Shown piece after piece: positions 45,045 through 56,600 of a stretch of 64,000 nucleotides of DNA. The position numbers and the translations under genes are program-made. The notes under the pieces were generated by a model. It was not told where the DNA came from. It worked only from the letters and a program-made list of their open reading frames with translations, and did no database searches. The stretch is from Hemerocallis citrina (Eukaryota > Streptophyta > Magnoliopsida > Asparagales > Asphodelaceae), in assembly GCA_017893485.1 (NCBI GenBank), contig CM030358.1, positions 255,153,386 through 255,217,385 on the forward strand. Reading direction: 5' to 3'. Numbering within the stretch: position 1 is the stretch's first letter; every line of letters starts with the position of its first letter.

Positions 45045-48000
45045 TGTAACCCCCGTTCCCGTAAATACTTACTTTCCAAATATTTTTAGTATTTTTAATC
45101 ATTTATAAATTTATTTTGTGCTAAATTTGTTTTGAGATTTTCTATTTAAATATTTTCCAATCGAAAATTTTATTATTTCGAGTAATGGTGTATTTTAAAC
45201 TTGTATTATAATCTTAGTTTATCGGTTAATTGTATTTGAGTCCAAATCATGTATATTATTATTATTGGAGTATTTTAATAAAGTTGTTAAACCCGAATAT
45301 TATTTTATTGTACGGTTTTATTATTATTATGATTATAATTACTAATTGTTATTTCTTGATTTCTTTAATTAAAAAATTCATCTATCAAATTATTTTATTT
45401 TTATACCCGATCTGATTTTCTTTGCGAGTTCCAATTTATTTTAAGCCCATATCTTATTATTTCAATTGTGTTATTTATTTATTTAATTGGGTTGAAATTT
45501 TCGTTCATGAACTATTTTTTTCTTTTATTGGGTTATCTACCTTGTGGATTTTATTTATTGGAATTGTGGGTATTTTTATTTGAACCGTGTTGATCTTGAT
45601 CTATCTCCTAATTGAACCCTAAAACCCAATTCCATTTGTTCTTGACCCAATCTGCTATTATTGGACTCTAATTCACCAACCCAGTACCTTAATTGTACCC
45701 TATAAATACAACTCTCCCGTAAACCCTAATTTTTGCACGCAAATCGAAACCCTAGCCGTCTATTATCTATCCTCGAGTTTCTCTCTCCCCGTTTGAACCC
45801 AGTCCCGACCTTCCCCTTATCCGGCCTTCTTCCACGGCGAGCCCCCACCTCCGGCGACCCCCTTCGACGCACTCCCCAGCGCGTTGCTGCCACCAGTGCA
45901 TCTCCCCGACCCTCTTCCTCTGATCGATCGACAGGAGAACCCAAATACCCCCTTCTTCCCTCTCTGTTTCGATCGGCGACGCCGCCAATGCCGCCACCCT
46001 GCCGCAACGCCGTCGACGCCCCGCCTGCGACGCCGACCACCAGCGTCGGCCAAGCTCGAAGCCCCCTATTGTCGAGCTCTCTCTCTCTCTCTCTGTCTCG
46101 CCTTGTTGCTGTTTGTCTCCTTGTGTGCTAACTTGGGTCTTTATTGCACGTATATTGCACGGATTATTGGTGGGTCGATCTAGTTCGTGAGTTCGTTACT
46201 CCGAGATCGTTATTCCATTATTCTTGGTATTCGTTTTCACCGATTAACAGACAAGTCACTGTCCTATTGAATTGCTAATTGTATCAAATTCAAGTGTTAT
46301 TAAAATTCTTGCAAGTAGATTTCTTTGTTATCGTACTATCCATTGTTCATCTATTCATTGGGTCTATTGAGGGTTTATACGAGCTAACCCCAATATTCTT
46401 GTCATCGTGCCACTTTGACTCTAAAGTTTGGATCTTTAATGAATTCATATAGAATTGTTAATAGGGTTATTCATACAAGTCACAACACAAATAACTTATT
46501 GTAGAGACATTTGTTAGATTGTATGTCGTTTGATCGTTTGGTGATTGATTGATGTTAGACTTGTATATGTGTGTGTTCTAAATTTTTATTTATCATGTTG
46601 GACACCCATCATGCTAGTTATACAACTTATTGACTATAGAATCGATACCCATCATGTTCAACTAATTTATTTTCAAGAAAAGAAATACCCTAAAAACTGT
46701 ACATGCATGCTGACCTGAACTTTGATCTCTGTTTTTGAACCAGTAAATGACCTTAAAATAAAATACTTTCTGAATAAATGTAGCCCCGAATGTCTAGTTT
46801 CCAATAACATCCAGAATCTTTAAATTTCGAGTTTTGTAGCAAAAGTTATGCCCGTTTTACTACAACTGTGTTTTTACTTTCAGATTTTCAAATTCTCGTA
46901 CCTTTCATGTTCAAACAGTAAAAAGGCTGATCAAATGATAGAATTTTGTTATGAAAATTTCCAGATTGATGTTTAACATGTTTAGGAGTCTAGATTATAT
47001 TTTTACTGATTTTAATATTGAGTTTTTGCTGATTCAAAAAACAAGATGTAGAATTTCTGCCTGAACATAAAACCTGAAAAGAAACATGTATTTGATCTAG
47101 CTACTGTTGTTGGAATTTGAACTTTAAGTATGCGTTGGAACCGTATGGAAGTCTAGTTTCCAGATTTTCTGACGGATTCAACTTTCAATTTTTGAGTCAG
47201 CGGGAAACTATATTTTTGTACAGGTTGTGCTTGCTGTCCAGAATTTTGGATTCTACTTTTTAATGTATTAATTATTCCTCTATCGTATCATTGTATGAAT
47301 TAATGAATGTATGTTACATTATATGTTCCCAATGAGTTATTGTCACTATTGTAACCGTCCTATCCATGTTATCAACCTATTGTTTTCTTATTGATACTAT
47401 TGTTCACCTCTTGCCCCTTAATTGCATATTGTGTTGTTGCATTGGTAAATAATTAACAAGTCGGGGTTTAAGGGTTGACTTTTAGTGGTGGACAATATAG
47501 GGACTGTATTCGGAGGAGGGCCTGTGTTTCCCTAAATAATGTTCCAACTATTGTTTTATCGGTGATTGTGGTTATGGCCGTAACCCAATCTAACGTGTAT
47601 TGTATCGTTGCCAATGACCGTATCGTATACCGAAAGGTGAATAATGTTTAATGTTGAAGAGTACAGGAACTATAGAGCCCACTACTAAGTCTAAAACGTA
47701 ACTTGTTTGTATGTAGCAACCATGTAGTAAAAGAATAGATGCATGAAGTGCTACATTAGTTAGGATTAAAATAATTAATAGACTTAAGGATCACACTACA
47801 TCGACACTGCATATTGTTCCTAGTGATATCGAATATTGGCCAAGTGTTACCGTTATTGATCATTGATTATTGTTATTAATATTGCATCATTATTATAGCC
47901 ATTTCATCAACTTTCATGATTTTTGTCCCATGTTATTGATTCCTATTGATCTATTGATTCATTGTTATACCATTATTCCATTGTTCTCTGTTTTCTCTAC

Positions 48001-48440
48001 TTGCTGTCTATGACTTGCTCTAAGGACAATTATTTTTCTTTTTTTAAATGAAATATGTACAGGTAATGAAGGAGAATTGCCTGCTGGAGTTGGAGAACAA
48101 ACATTTTGAAGATTTCTGCTTTTAATTTGCTTATTGCTTTAAATGACTTTATGTATTGAGAACTTGTATTTATTTTTGGATTGGATTATTATTGTTTTGG
48201 GCTTATGTCCCGAATTTTAGAATTGTTTCCAGACGTTGGATTATTATTATTGTATTTGGATATTTATACTGCTTCATTCCAAGTATTTTGTTTATGAGAT
48301 CATTATTATTATCTACGCAATTGTTCTGTATTGTTTATGTTGTTGAGTTAATCGGATAAACAGCTTATGGATGACGTTAGTCATTCACTGGGCCAATGTT
48401 ACGTACTCGTATTCCGTATTTTTGGGAAGCGGGCATGACA
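45045..48440 (+). repeat. Solo LTR H (3.4 kb)
   Basis: It is bounded by TGTAACCCCC and GCGGGCATGACA with an exact TSD GGGCG at 45040-45044 and 48441-48445. It is closely related to the A LTR across its length (TATAAATAC near 45702, GGGTTTATACGAGCTAACC at 46375, CTTATGGATGACGTTAGTCATT near 48363). The small GC-rich ORFs at 45730-46180 lie in the leader and are not supported as genes. Confidence 0.9.
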
Positions 48441-48445
48441 GGGCG

Positions 48446-48797
48446 GTAGGCCCTGTTGGAGCAGTTTCTCTCATTCTCCATCTAATCTAGGCGATCTTCT
48501 ACTTCTTGGATACGGCAAAGGACTTGGTTGTCCTTCTTTTGGGATCCAGTTGAAGCATTGTGGACTGAGATGCGGTTGTACTGAGGATGTTGTTCAGGAC
48601 AGTTTTGTCAGGAGCCCCCCGGTGCGTCCCTATTGGAAGGAACGTGATTAGGCTGTCGGGGGTGACTGTTGAGGAGGAATCTGATCTTCCATAGGAAGAG
48701 CTGGTTGACGAAGAGTGGTAGTGCGACGGCTGGAGGCCGCCTCTTTACCTCTTAGTCATTGTGGCATGGCGATAAGTCTTACTTATGTAGTTTCCCA
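48446..48797 (-). pseudogene. 5' part of gag of element F
   Basis: Minus-strand sequence between the PBS and solo LTR H. It starts near ATG 48770, has Pro/Gln/Arg-rich content (QIPPQQSPP) and several stops, and leads into the Gag core at 45039 once LTR H is removed. It corresponds to the Arg/Ser-rich start of Gag in D. Confidence 0.55.
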
Positions 48798-48811
48798 CAG
48801 ACGGCGCCAAT
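48798..48811 (-). other. Primer-binding site of element F (Tat type)
   Basis: Minus-strand TTGGCGCCGTCTGTGGGAAA starts next to the LTR end. TGGCGCCG-type sites, usually ascribed to an Arg tRNA, are typical of Tat/Ogre elements. Confidence 0.75.
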
Positions 48812-48812
48812 C

Positions 48813-49422
48813 TGTTGCTGCTTATTTCGGTGTGGGAGCAAACAAATAGTGAGTTGATAAATGATGGAAACTACTAAAAGTCAAACCTGTACTTTGGCTG
48901 TTAAAAGAGGTTAGAGCTCCTGAGATTGAATCTGGATCGTTGATTGACCTCCTGTGATCTGAGTTCGACGGTTGTTGATGCGGCCGATAGACCTGCAAAA
49001 AGCTTGAAACGCCGGGGGGTGGCCCTCGGTGACAGAACCTCCTACGCTCAAGTCATAACCAGAAAGAGAGAGAGAGTACAAGAGTGAAAACTGGCAAATT
49101 ATTGATTACCTGGTGACTGAAGAGGGGGAGGGGTATTTATAGGCCTAAGAGACATTCTAGAGATCGAATCGTGACCGTTGGATCTTTCATGTCTCCCTCC
49201 CTGAAGAGATAAGATATTCCTGTTAGGAGATAAGAGATTTGACTCCTAGCCAACATGGGCTGGGTTTCTCTCTTAGTAGGCCTAGTCTGTCAGTTTTTAT
49301 GGGCTTGAGAGAAGCCCATATCTCGGAGTGGGCCCAGACCTGTAATGGCTAATCTATCTGTAGATGCTTTGAGATCCGTGCAAGGATCGTACGGTTCTGA
49401 TCTGCTGCGATTTTTACCATCA
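48813..49422 (-). repeat. 5' LTR of element F
   Basis: 610 bp, TGTTGCTGC...CCATCA on the plus strand, with a minus-strand TATA box at 49141-49134. It pairs with the split LTR at 35276-38898. Confidence 0.9.
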
Positions 49423-49805
49423 TGAATATGTATTCTGCATCTTGAGATATTGTAACTGTGTTTGTAACGGAAAGAAATGACTATTTGTTATAAATTAGAG
49501 GTAGTTGCAGTTGAGAATAAAATGATAGTCAACTGTAGATGGCTTGACCATATGCAGCAAAAGTTGGTTGCCCCATTTTAAAACAATTTAAGAAATATTT
49601 CAACCTTAAAGTTTTCTGCTTGCTCGTGGCATATTCAAGGTATTTCTGTAGATCATGTTTGATATTAATTTTATTTGGAGATGCTGATGCAGGCCCAAGA
49701 GGAAGGATGGGGATGATCGGGGAGTAGAGAGAGTTAAAAGAGAAAGGCTGCCAACCAACATATTTGAAGGATTAAGAATAAGCACGGGTATTGCATGTGT
49801 AAAGT
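49423..49805. other. Flank with a possible host exon
   Basis: 49423-49690 is AT-rich and has no recognised content. After GATGCTGATGCAG (AG at 49693) a frame reads PKRKDGDDRGVERVKRERLP and TNIFEGLRISTG to about 49797, where a GTGTAAAG follows. The basic run could be a nuclear-localisation-like segment. I do not recognise the protein and the exon call is weak. Confidence 0.3.
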
Positions 49806-50575
49806 TGTTGACAGTTAGTTGTTACATTCAATATGTTAGTTTGTTAGAAATGGCGCAACAGGGATTCTGTTAGGGGATGAATAATGTGTATAAAAGGGAG
49901 CTATCATGTAATGAATGGACATCTGAATGAATTGAATTGTTCTCCAAATCCCTACCCTGAATCTTCTTCTTTCTTCTCTTCTTCTTCTTGACTCTGTTCT
50001 TACTATAGATCACTGTAATATCAAGAAAGCAAAGTCATTTCTTGAGATCTGCATTGTCCTGCTGTTTGATGATGCTTGGAGGTTGAGAGGTGGTGAGATT
50101 CTCCATGAATTGAGGATTCTTGTGGTTCTTGAATTGCTTCTAGATTCTTGAGCTGCATCATTGGTGCTTTCACCGAACTGAGATCAGGCCATGGCCGAAG
50201 GAAGGAGTTAGATCGATGAAGCATCGCATTGTAAATCATCGATTGAATTCTTGGATTGAAAGAGATTTCCAAGACACAAACGGATCAACAGCAGCTGCAT
50301 TCAACACAATTGCAGTGTCTATCAGTTTCAGTTGATGGCCATAAAGAAGTTTTAGCGCAGGTGATGATGAAACTCTCGTTGATTGAAGGGAAATTGGATC
50401 AGTAATCTAATCAAGTTCGGAGTCAGCCTAGTGGTGATTCGGCAGTTTTTGTAAGATCTCCTACTTCTTGGAATTCAAATAATATAAAAACTTCGAGATT
50501 AGATTTCCCTATATTTGATGAGGTGAACCTACGGGATGGATATTCAAGGCTAATCAATTTTTTGAGTATCATAAT
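49806..50575 (+). mobile_element. Element I: 5' end of a small Reina-like gypsy element
   Basis: The LTR runs from TGTTGACAG at 49806 to CTGCA at 50157 (about 352 bp), with TATAAAAGGG near 49891 and a pyrimidine-rich leader. The PBS-like TTGGTGCTTTCACCG at 50161-50175 is typical of small chromoviruses. A degraded gag follows and is cut at 50575 by element D. The rest is outside the window. Confidence 0.65.
50191..50575 (+). pseudogene. gag start of element I (broken)
   Basis: ATG at 50194 is followed by an early stop. Near 50490-50575 the sequence reads SRLDFPIFDEVN then, after a frame change, GWIFKANQFFEYH. This is the conserved start of the Gag core in small Ty3/gypsy elements (LDFPxF...GWIxKAxQFFEYH). 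Element D begins right after it. Confidence 0.65.
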
Positions 50576-51170
50576 TGTTGCCGCTAAATTTGGTGTGGGG
50601 ACAAACAGATAGAATTTGTGGATTCTTAGGGAAACTGAATAGTAAACCTGTATACCTGTTCCGTGGGCTTCGATCGTCGCTCCCGCCGTTCACCTGCAAA
50701 AAGTGCGAGACACCGGGGTTGTTCCCTGCGACGCACCCTCCGACGCTCAAGTCAGTAATCTGGAAGACTATGAGAGAGCGCAAAAACTGGTGAAAGATTG
50801 ATTACCTCTTAATGGAGATGGGTGGGGGGTATTTATAGGCGTCTCAGGGAACAGATTAGGCATGTAATTCCTGTGTATATAGATAAGGAATGTAATCCCT
50901 AATTCCTAGTGAAAGGATAGATATGAATCAGGGCCGTTGATTGATATTAATCAGAAACCCTAACTCTATCCTGCTGGACCGGGTTTGTTGCGGGTTGAAA
51001 CCCGCACCCAGTTGAGGTGGATCTGTTCGCGGGTCATTGGATCTGTGAGAAGGAGACCCAGTACCCGTCTCAGACCCGTTTGTAGGTAAAATTACCGTTT
51101 TACCCCTGAACTCCAGGATTCGTGCCCAATTTGGACGGTCTCGATTAAACCCCTATTTTTAGCCATATCA
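50576..51170 (-). repeat. 3' LTR of element D
   Basis: 595 bp, TGTTGCCGC...CCATATCA on the plus strand, with a minus-strand TATA box TATAAATA at 50837-50830. It is related to the E LTR (28079-28684) and more distantly to the F LTRs. The adjoining minus-strand GGAGTGGGGGGCTCG (51171-51185) is the polypurine tract. Confidence 0.9.
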
Positions 51171-51185
51171 CGAGCCCCCCACTCC

Positions 51186-51580
51186 TAAAGGCTGAGGACA
51201 ATCAGTCTTTGAGGAGTAGTTTGACTGTTTTAGTGGCTAGTGGAGTTGTATCGGAGTCCGAATGGGTGTTTTTGAATCCCGAAGTGGGTGGTAAGGTAAT
51301 TCCTTCTTCTTTCTTGAAGCCATGTGGTATATCAAGTTTTTATTTATCTTTTCGGGCTATTTATCTAATTTTGCGATGCGTTAGCTAGTCGTTCGGGGGT
51401 TTTAGCCATATATTCTAGGCAATAATTTTTCGTTCGGAGGCTCAAAAATCTTCTCCGAATTTTCAATTATTTCCTAAAATTTTTAGCTAATTTTCCCGAA
51501 TTTTTAGCGATTTTTCGCAATTTTTAAATAAATAAAATGATTTAAATAAATAAAAATCGATTTTTTAATACTTATTTAAG
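51186..51580. other. AT-rich block of element D
   Basis: No gene. From about 51420 to 51580 the sequence is TTTTTCGAATTTT-like and AT-rich, matching blocks at this position in E and F. Confidence 0.7.
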
Positions 51581-51582
51581 AC

Positions 51583-53370
51583 GTGGCGTCATCTGAGCCC
51601 TTGATGAGCGCGGAGCGCGAACTTCGGAACGATCAGACGGCCCCTGCTCTTCGTCCAGCTTTTTTGCCGTATACGAGGGTCGGCACCTCGGCTCGGAGGG
51701 CCAGCGCCTCGGCTCGGAGGGTCAGCGCTTCGGCTCGGAGAATCCGAGGTACGTGGCATCATCTGGGTCGTCCATCTCAGCGTGAATCTCCATAAAATGC
51801 TATCTTGTCATTTAGTGGACGTGGCCAAATCTGGGCCGTCCATCATGACGAGCGTGCTATTTCACAAGATCCGACAGCTGATATGGATCGGTGTGATTTT
51901 TTGCCATATACGAGGGTCGGTACCTCGGCACCTCGGCTCGGAGGGCCGGCGCCTCGGCTAGAAGGGGCAGCGCTTCGGATCGGAGGATTCGAGGTACGTG
52001 GCATCATCTGAGCCGTCCATCTCAGCGTGGATCTCCATAAAACGCTATCTTGTCGTTTAGTGGACGTGGCCAAATCTGGGCCGTCCATCATGACGAGCGC
52101 GCTTTTTCACAAGATCCAACGGCTGATATGGATTGGTGTGATTTTTTGCCATATACGAGGGTCGGTACCTCGGCACCTCGGCTCGGATGCTCGGTGCTGT
52201 TGGCCGAGGCGCTGAGATGGCTTATTTCGGAAGAAATGTCTCTTGGTGGTTTGACCTCCCGTGCCCAGTAGCTCGGCTGCTCGACTAAGCTGTTCGGTAG
52301 CTCGGTCGAGCAGGCCGATGGCAGGCAGTTCGGAAGGTGCACACCGCAGGATCTGGTTCGTCCATCATGGCGCGCATCACGAGGATGGGGTTCAGATCCC
52401 AAGAAAACGTTATCTTATCGTTTTGTGGGCGTGGCACGATCTGAACCGTCCATCAGATTCTGTCGCGAATTTTGGAGAGATCCGACGGTGACTTCGCCTC
52501 GGGATGATTTTTCTCCATATACGAGGGTCGGTACCTCGTCATCTCGGCTCGGCGCATCAGGGATGTATGGCCGAGGTGCTGAGTTGTCTGTTTTTGGGGG
52601 AAACGTCTTGAGGGTTCCACCTTTCCGTGCCTAGTAGCTTGGCTGCTCGGCTGGGCAAGCCGGTGGCGGGCAGCTCGGAAAAGACGCTTGGCTGGATCTG
52701 GGCGGTTCATCATGGCGCGTATCACGAGGATGGGGTTCAGATCACGAGAAAACGTATCTTGTCGTTTTGTGGGCGTGGCACGATCTGAACCGTCCATCAG
52801 ATTCTGTCGTGGATTTTGGAGAGATCCGACGGTGACTTCGCCTCGGGATGATTTTTCTCCATATACGAGGGTCGGTACCTCGTCATCTCGGCTCGGCGCA
52901 TCAGGGCTGTATGGCCGAGGTGCTGAGTTGTCTGTTTTTGGGGGAAACGTCTTGAGGGTTCCACCTTTCCGTGCCTAGTAGCTTGGTTGCTCGGCTGGGC
53001 AAGCCGGTGGCGGGCAGCTCGGAAAAGATGCTTGGCTGGATCTGGGCGGTTCATCATGGCGCGTATCACGAGGATGGGGTTCAGATCACGAGAAAACGTT
53101 ATCTTGTCATTTTGTGGGCGTGGCACGATCTGAACCGTCCATCAGATTCTGTCGCGGATTTTGGAGAGATCCGACGGTGACTTCGCCTCGGGATGATTTT
53201 TCTCCATATACGAGGGTCGGTACCTCGTCATCTCGGCTCGGCGCATCAGGGCTGTTTGGCCGAGGTGCTGAGTTGGCTGTTTGGAAGGAGCGTAGTAGCT
53301 CGGTTGCTCAGTCGAGCTGTTTGATAGCTCGGCCTGGCAGACCGGTGGCCGAGTTGTCGAGTTAGTGATT
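51583..53370. repeat. Tandem array upstream of the D antisense ORF
   Basis: Related units start with GTGGACGTGGC or GTGGGCGTGGC at about 51816, 52061, 52426, 52770 and 53115, so spacing is 245, 365, 344 and 345. Each holds ATACGAGGGTCGGTACCTCG, itself with inverted CGAGG/CCTCG ends, and a GATCTGAACCGTCCATCA-type stretch. ORFs through it are repeat products. A lone related block lies at 57190-57330 on the far side of the antisense ORF. Confidence 0.85.
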
Positions 53371-53473
53371 TGGAGAGTTTTTGTTTCTTGTAACGTTGCC
53401 ACTTTTCCGCTTGTCGCTTTGGCTTCTTAGTGGGCTTTTTGCGTTTCCCAAGGAGGCCCAACATCTTGGGGGT

Positions 53474-53479
53474 TATAAT
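53474..53479 (+). promoter_or_regulatory. TATA-like box upstream of the D antisense ORF
   Basis: GGGGGTTATAATTC lies about 205 bases before the ATG, followed by a CT-rich leader. The position parallels the TATA-like box of E relative to its antisense ORF. Confidence 0.4.
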
Positions 53480-53685
53480 TCTTTCACCCCCACTCCCAAG
53501 CTCATTTCTTACTTTTTACCCTCAAGTCTTCACTTTCGTTCTCTAAGTTCTCTGCTAGCGGCGATTTTTGCTCCAAGGCGTTGCTGTTAGCTGTCGCGTG
53601 GGCCAGGCGATTTCCGGCGAGAGCACTCCGACCGTAAACGTCACTTCAAAGGTCAGTTTACTTAGTCTAAACAATTTTTCTAGAG

Positions 53686-56600
53686 ATGTCTCGAGTGAAC
53701 TCGGGGAGTGGGGCCTCGTCTTCGGACGATGGTGGTGCCGAGGAGAGGAGGAGGTTGGAGATCCGGAGAAAGGGTAAACAGGTCGCCGAACCGTCTGTAG
53801 CCGAGACGAGGCAGGAGAAGAAGAAGAGGAGGGTGGAGACCCAATCTCCCGTAGTGGCGGTGATTGTGGAGAATCCGAAGCAAGCCCCTGAGATGGGACG
53901 ATATCCTTATGTCCTGTCCGGGCATTCGGGGATCAGGCAGTACGAGGGCGACCTGTTGGAGAAGGCGATCTATGGGAAGTCTAAGATCGTCGAGGAACCT
54001 GACCCAGCCCTTCCCACCGAAGCCGACGAGCTCATCTCGGTGTTGTCCGAGAAGGACCTACTTCGGGTTAGGAAGGCCTTCGCCATCCCTCCGGAGTACA
54101 AACTGATTCTCCCCAGTCCCGAGATGCGAGCGAATTCCAAGCTGCCGTCGTCGGATATGTGCATGTTCGACGTCGACTCCTTGAATGCCGAGCTTCGTTT
54201 CCCGCTGCATCCCTTCATTCTTCAGATCCTCGGCTGGTTCTGCCTCGCGCTGATCCAATTCATGCCGAACACATGGCGCCACGTGAACGCCTTTTTGCTT
54301 CAGTGCCACAGAGCCGAAGTAGAGCCGGATCTAACGGTCTTCCGAGGAATGTATCGCGTAAACCGGCAGCACAAGACGGAGTATCGATACTACTTGGGGC
54401 CGAGGAAGGGGGTTAGGATTATAGAAAACCCCGACTCAATTAAGGGTTGGAAAGAAAAATATTTTATAATAAGGGGCGAGGCGATTCGGCCTATTCCGAC
54501 CCGGTGGAAAGTGGAGGTGCCGAAATTCGCGCGAGCCGACCCTGTTTTGTCTGAGGCCGAGGAGGAGGTGGCGAGGAAGATAATGGCTCTTCCGATGTTG
54601 AGTTGGAGGGAGTTGACGGAGGAGGTGTTGTTCGGGTCCGGCCTCAGCCCCATCGACCCGAGTATGCTCCTGACATCTCTTTTTTTTTTTGTTTTTCTTT
54701 CAAGTCTTTAGTTCGACTCGTTAACTCGTCTCTCTCTTTTTTTGTGGCTCGACGCAGAAGCAATGAAGATTGACTTCAACTCCATGATGGCCGACAGGTC
54801 CAAGTTGGCCGGGGTTAGAAAGAGGAAGAGGGCGGTCGCGACTGCCTCGTCGACTCCGCAGCCCACGGTCGCCTCGACCATCACCCCGCCCCCTCCGACT
54901 GCTGAGGCGCCCTCGGAGGTTGTTGTTGTTGAGGAGCCCTCGTCCCCTGTGGCCCCTGGCGTGATTGAGGGGGCCTTCGACGTAAACGCGACACTGTCGA
55001 TCGAGGCACCACCGCTGACCAGGGCTGCCAAGGAGATTCTGACCGAGCAGCACAAGCAGCTGTTCGTGCCGAATTGGCGAATGAAGAACCATGACGGGTT
55101 CCTTGGCAATTCGCAGATGTCAGTGCAGGTCGTCAAGCACTTGGCGACCCCGAAGGATCGAGCCGTGCTAAGGGCGGGGACGGTGGGCGACGACACCTAC
55201 GAGGTGGCTCGGTCACTCGTCTCGGTAAGTTTCTCGTTGCTAAGTTTTTTTTTCAAGTTTACTGCCCGGTTTGTTTAGTGCGCTCACCGTTGTCTTCGCA
55301 GGCTACCTGTCACTTCGGCCATCTCCTCGAGACGTTCGCCGAGCAGGAGAAGGAGTTGAGGGCGGCCAGCGACAAAGACCGGTTGGCAAAGGTCAGGGCG
55401 GTCAAGGAACTCGAGGCCGAGCAGAGGAGAGCCGAGGCCTTGGAAGTCCGGATGGGTGACCTTATTGCCAACCTGGAGAAAGTCAAGGGGAGCCTCGAGG
55501 CGGAGTCTGCCAAGGCCGCTGAGGAGCTGGCTGCGGCGACGAAGTCCTTGGCCGAAGAGAAGGCGGAGAAGGAGGCCTTGGCGACGAAGATCAGGGCCGA
55601 TGTGGAGAAGGAGGTCGAGGCCGAGGCGAAGAAGCACATGGCCAAGAACATGGAGCGGTCTTATCAAACGGCGCTGATCATGTCCAAGAACGGATCCCTG
55701 GCTTCGAGCGGGTCGGCTACCGACTGTGGCCAGGGTCGCCTTCAGGCGACGAGGCCGAAGACGAAGACGAGGAGGGGGAGACCGACCGACCGGTGGTGGA
55801 TGGCCTGGTCGAGGGGATGATCGAGGGGCCATCTGTTAATGCGCCCGTGGTCGAAGCGGCGACGCAGGTGGACCCTTGATCCCCTTGTTAAATTTTTGTA
55901 GTTTTCGTTTTGTTTTTTCTTCCGAGCATTGTAATGCCTTTTGCGGACTGGCCACCGCTTTTAATGAATGAAAAATATTTTGACTCCGAAATTTGTCTAA
56001 GTGTTTGGTTCGGTAATGTAGTACTTCAATGCTATCCCTTTCTCATTTCAGATTGCCGAGCAGACTCTTATCACCTCGGCTGATCGCCGTCGAGCCGAGC
56101 TGTTTAAGCGATCTCGGGAGGATCGTCTCGAGGGTGAGGTTCACTTGACGAGGAGGATACTTCACAATTTAGAGATTAGGCATAGTGAGGCTTTGGCCAA
56201 GCTGCACCATCTTCGGATAGTCGAGGCCGAGCTATCTGCTAAGGAAGAGGAGCTGGCGCGAGTTTCGGCAGAACGAGATGACTTTGCGAAGAAGGTGGAA
56301 CAGCTGCAAAGGGTGACGGTCGACAAGAGTATCGAGGTGACCCACTTGCGCCGCATTATATCCGACAGTGCCGAGTATCCTGGTTCGGCAAAACTTCCTC
56401 GGTTTAAAGTGATAGTAAAGGATAACACACTGAAGGATCGGATCGTCGAATTGGAGGAAGAGGTTGCTCGGCTCAAGCCTCAGCCGGTGAAGGCTAACGT
56501 CCGGAGAACCTCGTGCACTCGCGAAGAGATCGAGCGAGGGATCACGTTCTATCAAGCGGCGAGCCGGACCCCTATCGTAGGCAGGTCAGCAGCCGACGCC

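Larger units (their letters stand above)
35276..49422 (-). mobile_element. Element F: deletion derivative of a Tat-lineage element
   Basis: The LTRs are 48813-49422 (5') and 35276-35675 plus 38646-38898 (3', split by solo LTR G). On the minus strand it has the Tat-type PBS, gag (interrupted by solo LTR H), protease, the integrase C-terminus, then three tandem arrays, an AT-rich block and a polypurine tract (38899-38920, AGTGGGGGGCTTATGA). RT, RNase H and the integrase core are missing, and no antisense ORF is recognisable. The flanking five bases (GATAT and TGAAT) do not match. Confidence 0.85.

Noticed and set aside
45733..46183. Arg/Pro/Ser-rich ORFs in solo LTR H
   Set aside because: They lie in the GC-rich leader, overlap each other in several frames on both strands, and match the position of similar non-coding leader ORFs in A.
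55284..55832. 182-codon minus-strand ORF opposite exon 3 of the D antisense gene
   Set aside because: It is a shadow of the GC-rich Glu/Lys/Ala coiled-coil codons. Splice sites and homology to E support the plus strand.
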